Of a stretch of DNA of 64,000 nucleotides, positions 58,094 to 64,000 are shown piece by piece. The notes under the pieces were generated by a model, which saw only the letters and a list, made by a program, of their open reading frames with translations, made no database searches and was not told where the DNA came from. Position numbers and translations under genes: made by a program. Positions within the stretch are counted from its first letter, which is position 1. Every line of letters begins with the position of its first letter. The DNA comes from Bradyrhizobium sp. JYMT SZCCT0428 (GTDB taxonomy: Bacteria > Pseudomonadota > Alphaproteobacteria > Rhizobiales > Xanthobacteraceae), in the NCBI RefSeq assembly GCF_018131075.1, contig NZ_JAFCLS010000034.1, positions 1-64,000 on the forward strand, written 5' to 3'.

Positions 58094-59946
58094 ACCGCTT
58101 CGCCGAACTGCTGGATCGCCTCGCCTATGAGCCCGGCCGCAACAACAAGCTGCGGCTGCTCACGGCGTATTTTCGCGAGACTGATGATCCCGACCGCGGT
58201 TATGCGCTGGCGGCACTGACCGGCGCGCTGTCGTTCAAGCACGCCAAGGCCGGACTGATCCGCGACCTGATCACCGACCGCGCCGACCCCGTGCTGTTCG
58301 GCTTGTCCTATGATTATGTCGGCGACCTCTCCGAGACGGTGGCGCTGATGTGGCCGAAGCGCGCGGTCAGTCGCGACGAGTCTTTGCTGGGCCACCCCTC
58401 TCCCCAGCCCTCCCCCACAAGGGGGGAGGGAGCCGAGCAGATTTCGGCGCGATCACCTCGCAAGATTTCAAAGGCCACAATCACCGCTCTCTCCGTTCCC
58501 ACCCCCCTTGCGGGGGAGGGGCAGGGAGAGGGGTACCGCGGGCTCGATGCCAGTGATGACCACCGACGCCACAACAACCCGCCTCCTCCCACCCTTTCCG
58601 AAGTCGTCACCACGCTGCGCACCCTCGGCAAGACCGAGCTGCCGAAACAGCTCGCGCGCTGGCTGGATGAGCTCGATGAAACCGGCCGCTGGGCGCTGCT
58701 GAAGCTCGTCACCGGCGCAATGCGGATCGGCATTTCGGCGCGGCTGGCGAAAACCGCGGCCGCCAATCTCGGGGGCAAGGACGCCCATGACGTCGAGCTG
58801 ATGTGGCCGGGATTGAGCCCGCCCTATCTCGACCTGTTCGCCTGGCTGGAAGGGCGCAGCGAAAAGCCGGTCAATCGCGATCCGACACCGTTCCGCCCTG
58901 TCATGCTGGCGCATGCGATCGAGGATGCGGATTTTGCAAACCTCGATCCTGCCGACTTCATCGCGGAATGGAAATGGGACGGCATCCGCGTGCAGGCGGT
59001 AAGCGGCCGCGACGAGCACGGTCACATCCAGGCGCGGCTCTATTCGCGCACGGGTGAGGACATCACCGGGAGTTTCCCGGACCTCGTGCCATCCCTGCAT
59101 CTGCCCGGTACCATCGACGGTGAATTGCTGGTGCTGCGCGAGGGGCGCGTGCAGACGTTCAACGTGCTGCAACAGCGCCTCAACCGCAAAGTCGTGTCGC
59201 CAAAATTGATCAAGGAGTATCCGATCCATTTGCGCGCCTACGATCTGCTCAGCGACGGCGAGAACGATCTGCGCGAGCTGCCGTTCATCGAACGCCGCGC
59301 GCGGCTGGAGGCGTTCGTTAAGAAGCTTGACGATGCCAGGATTGATCTGTCGCCGACGGTTACCTTCGACAGCTGGGACGCGCTGACGGCGGCGCGCGCC
59401 GATCCTGCCAGCGCCGGTGCGGGCGAGGATGCCGACGCCGTCGAGGGCGTGATGCTGAAGCGCCGCGACGCCGCCTATCTGCCGGGACGCCCCAAGGGCC
59501 AATGGTGGAAGTGGAAGCGCGACCCGCATCTGATCGACGCCGTGCTGATGTATGCGCAGCGCGGCCACGGCAAGCGCTCGTCCTATTATTCGGACTACAC
59601 GTTCGGCGTCTGGACCTCGGGCGAGGATGGCGAACAGCTGGTACCGGTCGGCAAGGCCTATTTCGGCTTCACCGACGAGGAACTGCTGCAGATCGACCGT
59701 TTCGTCCGCCGCAACACCACCGAAAAATTTGGGCCCGTGCGGCATGTCGTGCACGAGCCCGACCAGGGTCTGGTGCTGGAAGTCGCCTTCGAGGGGCTGG
59801 CGCGCTCGCCGCGGCACAAATCCGGCGTCGCGATGCGGTTTCCGCGCATCAGCCGGCTGCGCTGGGACAAGCCGCCGCGCGAGGCCGACCGGCTGGAAAC
59901 GCTGGAGCGGATGCTGAAGAGTGACGCCAGCATTACCGCGCCTTAA
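58090..59946 (+). CDS. ATP-dependent DNA ligase carrying an inserted palindromic element
   Basis: A 618-residue ligase of the bacterial cisplatin-resistance/LigC-like group (TIGR04120-like). The N-terminal helical domain (1-260, LLDRLAYEPGRNNKLRLLTA and LDETGRWALLKLVTGAMRIG) precedes the nucleotidyltransferase domain: motif I lysine K295 in EWKWDGIRVQA, motif III in TIDGELLVL, motif IV VEGVMLKRRDAAYL, motif V QWWKWKRDP. The OB domain ends MRFPRISRLRWDK. Residues about 102-149 are encoded by a palindromic repeat (58394-58534), so the protein is longer than relatives I recall (roughly 530-570). The frame is open throughout, so it is probably made. It seals nicks after Exo and PdeM processing. 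Confidence 0.93.
   Translation: MNRFAELLDRLAYEPGRNNKLRLLTAYFRETDDPDRGYALAALTGALSFKHAKAGLIRDLITDRADPVLFGLSYDYVGDLSETVALMWPKRAVSRDESLLGHPSPQPSPTRGEGAEQISARSPRKISKATITALSVPTPLAGEGQGEGYRGLDASDDHRRHNNPPPPTLSEVVTTLRTLGKTELPKQLARWLDELDETGRWALLKLVTGAMRIGISARLAKTAAANLGGKDAHDVELMWPGLSPPYLDLFAWLEGRSEKPVNRDPTPFRPVMLAHAIEDADFANLDPADFIAEWKWDGIRVQAVSGRDEHGHIQARLYSRTGEDITGSFPDLVPSLHLPGTIDGELLVLREGRVQTFNVLQQRLNRKVVSPKLIKEYPIHLRAYDLLSDGENDLRELPFIERRARLEAFVKKLDDARIDLSPTVTFDSWDALTAARADPASAGAGEDADAVEGVMLKRRDAAYLPGRPKGQWWKWKRDPHLIDAVLMYAQRGHGKRSSYYSDYTFGVWTSGEDGEQLVPVGKAYFGFTDEELLQIDRFVRRNTTEKFGPVRHVVHEPDQGLVLEVAFEGLARSPRHKSGVAMRFPRISRLRWDKPPREADRLETLERMLKSDASITAP
58394..58534. repeat. Palindromic element inserted in frame in the ligase gene
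   Basis: The left arm ACCCCTCTCCCCAGCCCTCC then CCCACAAGGGGGGAGGGAG (58394-58432) and the right arm (58496-58534) are inverted copies of about 39 bases, around a 63-base centre. Each arm is itself a hairpin (CCCTCCCCC-ACAA-GGGGGGAGGG). Decoded as PSPQPSPTRGEGA on the left and PTPLAGEGQGEG on the right. It looks like an intergenic repeat of the Bradyrhizobium kind, but within a coding frame. Confidence 0.9.
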
Positions 59947-60034
59947 TCCGGCCAGCCATTGACGCGCCGACATAGGTTCCCCATTTGCTGTCCGCTATAG
60001 TAGAATGCGCGGGCGTGACCCGCAGGAGAGATCG

Positions 60035-60337
60035 ATGCGCAACGACGTCAGGGATTTGCCGGCCAGCAATGACGGCCTCAACCGCTTTCTCGGCGGCTCG
60101 CCGCTGGCGGTGGCATTCCGGCTGATCCTGCTGTCGGTCCTGGTCGGCGTGGTGCTCGCCGCTGTCGGCTTCGATCCCTGGAACATCCTGCACAGCATCC
60201 GCATGCTGTTCCAGCGGCTCTGGGATCTCGGCTTTGACGCCGTCAACTGGCTCTGGCGCTACTTCCTGCTCGGCGCCGTGATCGTGATTCCGGTCTGGCT
60301 GTTGTCGCGGCTGTTCGGCAGCCCGCGCGGGCGCTAA
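60035..60337 (+). CDS. Small membrane protein (DUF6460-like)
   Basis: A 100-residue protein with two membrane segments (VAFRLILLSVLVGVVLAAVG and FLLGAVIVIPVWLLSRLFG) and an amphipathic middle helix (ILHSIRMLFQRLWDLGFDAV). CAGGAGAGATCG precedes ATG 60035. I associate it with a short rhizobial integral membrane family (DUF6460). Function unknown. It stands alone between the ligase and the MATE exporter. Confidence 0.78.
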   Translation: MRNDVRDLPASNDGLNRFLGGSPLAVAFRLILLSVLVGVVLAAVGFDPWNILHSIRMLFQRLWDLGFDAVNWLWRYFLLGAVIVIPVWLLSRLFGSPRGR

Positions 60338-60416
60338 ATCTCCTCGCCAAGGGACCGCAGCCGATGCAACTGCAATTTATCGGCTGCGGCGACGGCATGG
60401 TCGTTGAGCTCTAGCC

Positions 60417-61751
60417 ATGCATTCGCCGGCCGCTCCCTCGAAAGTCACGACGGCGCAGGTATTTGCCATCGCGGGTCCCGCGATGATCGCGAACCTGACG
60501 ACGCCGCTGATCGGCATCGTCTCGACCACGGCGATCGGCCGGCTCGGCGATGCCACGCTGCTCGGCGGCGTGGCGGTCGCCTCCGTGCTGTTCGACTGCC
60601 TGTTCTGGCTGTTCGGATTCCTGCGCATGAGCACGGTGGCGTTTACCGCGCAGGCGCTCGGCGCCGGCGACACGCAGGAACTACGCGCCATCCTGCTGCG
60701 CGGCTTCATCGCCGCCGGGCTGGTCGGCGCTGCGCTGATCCTGCTGCAGATCCCGCTCGCCAGCCTCCTGCTGGAGGCAATGGGCGGCAGCGAAGGCGTC
60801 ACGCGCGCGGCGAAAACCTATTTTGCGATCCGGATCTGGTCGGCGCCGCTGGCGCTCGGCAATTATGTCATGCTGGGCTGGCTGATCGGACAGGCCCGCG
60901 CCAGGCTGGCGCTCGGCACCCAGATCACCATCAACCTGATCAATGCGGCGGCCACCGCGCTCCTGGTGCTGGTGCTCGACTTCGGCATTGCCGGCGCCGC
61001 GATTGCGGCCGTGATCGCGGAAGCTGCCGGGCTCCTGCTCGGCATACTGATCGCGCGGCGTCTCGCCCATGGGCAACCGGCCATCGCGCGCGCGACGCTG
61101 TTCGACCGCACCAAACTGATGCGGCTACTGGCGGTCAATCGTGACATCCTGATTCGCACCGCGGCGTTGATCGCGGCCTTCCTGTTCTTCACCGCGCAGG
61201 GCGCCCGTGCCGGCGACCTGACGCTCGCAGCCAATGCGGTGTTGAACAATTTCCTGATGATCAGCGCCTTCTTCCTCGACGGCCTTGCCAACGCCGCCGA
61301 ACAGCTCTGCGGCCGCGCCTATGGCGCCCGCGACAGAGGCGGATTCGCCGGCGCGGTCAAACTGGTCGTGATCTGGGGCTTTGGCTTTGCGCTCGCCGTC
61401 GCCGCCGTCTTCGCACTGTTCGGCCCTGCGCTGATCGATATCATGACGGCGAGCGCCGATGTACGGCGTATCGCGCGCGATTATCTGCCGTTCGTGATCT
61501 TCGCACCGCTGCTCGGCGTATTCGCCTTTGCCTTTGACGGGGTCTATATCGGCGCCACCTGGGCGCGCGACATGCGCAACCTGATGCTGCTGTCGCTTGC
61601 GATCTTCCTCGGCGCATGGCTGGCGCTGCGATCATTCGGCAATGCCGGGCTGTGGGGCGCGCTATTGGTGCATTACGCCGCCCGCGGTGGGCTTGAGGCG
61701 CTGCGTTATCCGGCGCTGTTGAAGAGGTCGTTCGGCGACAAGCCTGCGTAA
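60417..61751 (+). CDS. MATE-family efflux transporter (DinF-like)
   Basis: A 444-residue exporter with twelve helices in two homologous halves: VFAIAGPAMIANLTTPLIGI and LGDATLLGGVAVASVLFDCL in the first, and LFFTAQGARAGDLTLAANAV then LDGLANAAEQLCGRAYGARD in the second. The DinF-like MATE signature AAEQLxGxAxGARD is clear. Such pumps exchange drugs or metabolites for H+ or Na+. The start ATG 60417 is the only reasonable one. A palindromic repeat follows at 61755. Confidence 0.93.
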   Translation: MHSPAAPSKVTTAQVFAIAGPAMIANLTTPLIGIVSTTAIGRLGDATLLGGVAVASVLFDCLFWLFGFLRMSTVAFTAQALGAGDTQELRAILLRGFIAAGLVGAALILLQIPLASLLLEAMGGSEGVTRAAKTYFAIRIWSAPLALGNYVMLGWLIGQARARLALGTQITINLINAAATALLVLVLDFGIAGAAIAAVIAEAAGLLLGILIARRLAHGQPAIARATLFDRTKLMRLLAVNRDILIRTAALIAAFLFFTAQGARAGDLTLAANAVLNNFLMISAFFLDGLANAAEQLCGRAYGARDRGGFAGAVKLVVIWGFGFALAVAAVFALFGPALIDIMTASADVRRIARDYLPFVIFAPLLGVFAFAFDGVYIGATWARDMRNLMLLSLAIFLGAWLALRSFGNAGLWGALLVHYAARGGLEALRYPALLKRSFGDKPA

Positions 61752-61754
61752 TCC

Positions 61755-61854
61755 GTCATCCTGAGGTGGCCGTGCGCAGCGCGGCCCTCGAAGGATGCAC
61801 GGCCACGGGCCGTCGTCCTTCGAGGCTCGCTTGCGCTCGCGCCTCAGGATGACG
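61755..61854. repeat. Palindromic intergenic repeat (GTCATCCTGAGGTG type)
   Basis: Left arm GTCATCCTGAGGTGGCCGTG then CCCTCGAAGGATGC; right arm GTCCTTCGAGGCTCG then CGCCTCAGGATGAC. Second copy of the element at 35912. It separates the convergent MATE and pyrD genes. Confidence 0.92.
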
Positions 61855-61869
61855 GATCACATGGATCTA

Positions 61870-62964
61870 CTACACCGGCCATTCCTCGGCGGTGATCGTC
61901 GCGGCATCGGCGCCGACGATTTCCGCCAGCGAATCGCGCCCCGTGCGCAGCAAGGTTGAGGACAGATCGTTCTTGATGTCCTCGACCAGCCCGAGGCCCT
62001 TGTAGATCAGCGACGAATAGAGCTGGATCAGGCTGGCGCCGGCGCGGATTTTTGTGAGTGCGGCACCTCCGCTATCGATGCCGCCGACCCCGATCAGCGG
62101 GAAGGCGCCTTCGGCACGCACATAGGTTTCCGCCACCATCCGCGTCGACAGCCGGAACAACGGCCGTCCCGACAGGCCGCCCTGCTCCTTGGCGCGGCCG
62201 GATTCGCGCAAGCTCGAGGGCCGCGCCAGCGTGGTGTTGGCCACGACCATGCCGTCGACCCGGCGCGAGCGCGCGATGTGCACGACATCGTCGAGTTCGG
62301 CCAGACTCAAATCCGGCGCGATCTTGAGCAGCACCGGGGAATCGCCGGCATTCTTGCGCACCCGCTCGCGCGCATCGATCACCCGGGCGAGGAGATCGTC
62401 GAGGGCTGCCGATTGCTGCAGATTGCGCAGGCCCGGCGTGTTCGGCGAGGAGACGTTGACAGTGAAATAGCTCGCGACCGGCGCAAAGGTCTCGATCAGC
62501 TTGACGTAATCGGCGGTGCGGTCGGCCGAATCCTTGTTGGCCCCGACATTGACGCCGATGATGCCGGAAAGATGCGCACGCGAGGCGAGCCGCCGCAGCA
62601 CAATCTCCGCCCCGTCATTGTTGAAGCCCATCCGGTTGATCACGGCCTCGTCGCGCTCCATCCGGAACAGCCGCGGCCGCGGATTGCCACCTTGCGGTTT
62701 GGGCGTCACCGAGCCGATCTCGACGAATCCAAAACCCAGCCGCAGCAACGCGTCGGGCGCTTCCGCGCTCTTGTCGAAGCCCGCGGCCATCCCGATCGGA
62801 TTGGGAAAGTTCAGGCCGAACGCGCGCACCGCCAGCTTCGAATCGTCCGGCTTCGAGCGGATCGGCGGCAGCAGCCGCAGGCCCTGGATCGCCATGCGAT
62901 GCGCATCCTCCGGATCGAACCAGCGCAGCAGCGGCAGTGAAAAGGCGTCGAAGGCGCGGATCAC
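61870..62964 (-). CDS. pyrD: Dihydroorotate dehydrogenase (quinone)
   Basis: A 364-residue class 2 dihydroorotate dehydrogenase for pyrimidine synthesis. The N-terminal helices (FDAFSLPLLRWFDPEDAHRM) anchor it at the membrane. FMN and substrate motifs: NPIGMAAGFDKSAEAPDALL, FVEIGSVTPKPQGGNPRPRL, NRMGFNNDGAE, and the catalytic Ser in NVSSPNTPGLRNLQ. The C-terminal IGVGGIDSGGAALTKIRAGA binds FMN phosphate. GTG 62964 overlaps the DUF952 stop by four bases, so they are coupled. Confidence 0.95.
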   Translation of the reverse strand: MIRAFDAFSLPLLRWFDPEDAHRMAIQGLRLLPPIRSKPDDSKLAVRAFGLNFPNPIGMAAGFDKSAEAPDALLRLGFGFVEIGSVTPKPQGGNPRPRLFRMERDEAVINRMGFNNDGAEIVLRRLASRAHLSGIIGVNVGANKDSADRTADYVKLIETFAPVASYFTVNVSSPNTPGLRNLQQSAALDDLLARVIDARERVRKNAGDSPVLLKIAPDLSLAELDDVVHIARSRRVDGMVVANTTLARPSSLRESGRAKEQGGLSGRPLFRLSTRMVAETYVRAEGAFPLIGVGGIDSGGAALTKIRAGASLIQLYSSLIYKGLGLVEDIKNDLSSTLLRTGRDSLAEIVGADAATITAEEWPV

Positions 62965-63305
62965 GGCGCAAGCTCCGGAATGTCATGATAGCCGTCGGAC
63001 CGCGCCCGCATATCGAGGATGGCGGTGACGGCGCCGAGATCGAGTTCGCCATAGAGATGTGGGAACAATTCGTCGTTGCGCGAGGGTTCCCAGCGCAGGC
63101 CGTCCCCCAGCGCATCGGCGTCGACCGCGATCAAGAACAGCCCGGTCTGGCCGAAATAATGTTTCCGCGCGGTCTCGGCGACCTGGGAGGCTGTGGAAAA
63201 ATGGATGTAGCCGTCGCGCAGATCGTCCGCGCTGCCCTTGTAAACGCCTTGCCGCTCGGCCTCGCGCCAGGCCGAGGCGGGGCTGATTTTGTAGATCGTG
63301 CGCAC
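62961..63305 (-). CDS. DUF952 family protein
   Basis: A 114-residue protein, GTG 63305: RTIYKISPASAWREAERQGV, then GYIHFSTASQVAETARKHYF and LRWEPSRNDELFPHLYGEL. This is the DUF952 pattern (IHxS and FPHxYG), a small fold with a His/Glu pocket and related to glutathione S-transferase-like annotations in some databases, though no activity is known. It directly precedes pyrD with overlapping stop and start, a pairing common in rhizobiales. Confidence 0.9.
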   Translation of the reverse strand: MRTIYKISPASAWREAERQGVYKGSADDLRDGYIHFSTASQVAETARKHYFGQTGLFLIAVDADALGDGLRWEPSRNDELFPHLYGELDLGAVTAILDMRARSDGYHDIPELAP

Positions 63306-63488
63306 TCGCCGGCATTCCCTGTTTGTCGTTGAGTCTCTTGGGATTTTTCCCGGGATTCCGGGTCGGGCGCCGACCGTAAAGGCGGCTGGGGCTGAACTCA
63401 AGCGCCGCCGCGCCGTCCGGCCAGCATGGAATTTGCGGAAACCCCGCGTTTCAGGCAATAATTCCTAAACCCGACTTTGAGTGATCCC

Positions 63489-64000
63489 ATGGCCAAGCCA
63501 ACCAAAGCCCGCCTTCTCACCCACGGCCAGGTCTGGACCGCGCTCGACCGGCTCGCCGAGCGTGCCGGGCTGTCGCCCTCGGGCCTTGCCAAGCGCTCCG
63601 GCCTCGACCCCACCACCTTCAACAAGTCGAAGCGCATCACGGGCGACGGCCGCGAACGCTGGCCCTCGACCGAATCGGTCTCCAAGGCGCTGGCCGCCAC
63701 CAATTCCTCGATCGACACGTTCGTGCAGCTGATTGGCGACGGCGCGCGCAGCCAGCAATCCGTGCCGATGCTCGACCTCGCCGAGGCCAGCAGCGGCGGC
63801 CATTTCGACGACAGCGGTTTTCCCGCCGGCAAGGGCTGGGATGAGGTGGCGCTGCCCGCCGCGGGCGACGAGCACGCCTATGCGCTGGAAATATCAGGCG
63901 ATTCGATGAAGCCCGCCTACCGCGACGGCGACATCATCGTGGTCTCGCCCGGCACACCGATCCGGCGCGGCGACCGCGTGGTGGTGAAGACGAGCGACGG
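63489..64000 (+). CDS. S24-family (LexA-like) repressor, cut by the window end
   Basis: ATG 63489 opens a frame that continues past the end; 170 codons are visible. The N-terminal DNA-binding region is GQVWTALDRLAERAGLSPSG then LAKRSGLDPTTFNKSKRI, a Cro/C1-like helix-turn-helix. A linker leads to an S24 peptidase domain: the nucleophilic Ser in EISGDSMKPAYRDGDIIVVS, then PIRRGDRVVVKT with the general-base Lys. Such proteins self-cleave on SOS-type activation or regulate by peptide binding; many alphaproteobacterial chromosomes have one that is not LexA. The C-terminus is missing. Confidence 0.88.
   Translation, partial: MAKPTKARLLTHGQVWTALDRLAERAGLSPSGLAKRSGLDPTTFNKSKRITGDGRERWPSTESVSKALAATNSSIDTFVQLIGDGARSQQSVPMLDLAEASSGGHFDDSGFPAGKGWDEVALPAAGDEHAYALEISGDSMKPAYRDGDIIVVSPGTPIRRGDRVVVKTSD

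Noticed and set aside
50273..59946. Claim of a new DNA repair system
   Set aside because: The four components correspond to the known ligase-associated DNA damage response families, so only the layout and the inserted element are reported as unusual.
1..64000. CRISPR array, tRNA, rRNA, integrase or transposase
   Set aside because: Looked for regularly spaced repeats, cloverleaf-like and CCA-ended segments and mobile-element proteins; none found. Repeats here are palindromes without spacers.

Overview
The window looks like chromosomal DNA of a high-GC alphaproteobacterium in the Bradyrhizobium / Rhodopseudomonas group (Nitrobacteraceae). The grounds are an aa3-type cytochrome oxidase operon in the order coxB-coxA-ctaB-small ORF-ctaG-coxC with DUF983 and SURF1 nearby, alphaproteobacterial families (IalB, Alph_Pro_TM/TIGR02186, PodJ-like SEL1 protein), and many dispersed palindromic intergenic repeats of the type I associate with Bradyrhizobium. 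This assignment is inference from gene content and style. I see no rRNA, tRNA, CRISPR array, transposase, integrase or prophage module.

Layout. 0-4.5 kb: repeat-rich DNA, three small exported proteins (one CusF-like, one His/Gly-rich), a divergent NarL-type response regulator / histidine kinase pair and an NTF2-like protein. 4.9-9.2 kb: a complete carbohydrate-type ABC importer (two permeases, binding protein, ATPase). 9.3-11.9 kb: an Old Yellow Enzyme family oxidoreductase and a threonine ammonia-lyase. 12.0-20.4 kb: the cytochrome c oxidase operon on the minus strand, interrupted between coxC and DUF983 by about 1.8 kb holding two broken genes that meet tail to tail. 20.9-24.4 kb: IalB, a thiol/sulfur cluster (DoxX, DsrE-like, Tat-exported TlpA thioredoxin) opposite an HxlR regulator with one N-terminal Cys, a 60-residue peptide with a double-glycine leader, and a GNAT enzyme. 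24.5-28.4 kb: TldD, signal peptidase I, YjbR and nucleotidyltransferase-like proteins, and a two-PAN-domain secreted protein. 28.6-33.6 kb: glutamate-cysteine ligase, a MarR regulator divergent from a glutathione S-transferase, a DadA-like oxidoreductase and a HigBA-type toxin-antitoxin pair. 33.7-40.5 kb: a fatty-acid beta-oxidation operon (NTF2-like protein, acyl-CoA dehydrogenase, thiolase, FadJ-type enzyme) divergent from a PadR regulator. 40.6-50.3 kb: a PodJ-like SEL1 protein, a ClpP-fold membrane protein, TauE plus Alph_Pro_TM, and EamA divergent from LysR. 50.3-60 kb: all four genes of the ligase-associated DNA damage response (PdeM phosphoesterase, Lhr-type helicase, metallo-beta-lactamase exonuclease, ATP-dependent ligase), split into two blocks by an ABC binding protein, a GntR regulator and a TPR methyltransferase. 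60-64 kb: a small membrane protein, MATE exporter, pyrD, DUF952, and the start of an S24 (LexA-like) repressor cut by the window end.

Most notable: (1) the DNA ligase gene carries an intergenic-type palindromic repeat inserted in frame, adding about 48 residues; (2) the double-glycine leader peptide beside the thiol cluster; (3) four regulator genes (GntR, MarR, PadR, toxin-antitoxin) each have a clear palindromic operator candidate overlapping or adjoining a promoter; (4) the gene-remnant island inside the cytochrome oxidase locus. Start codons were chosen by ribosome binding site and family length; several are TTG or GTG.
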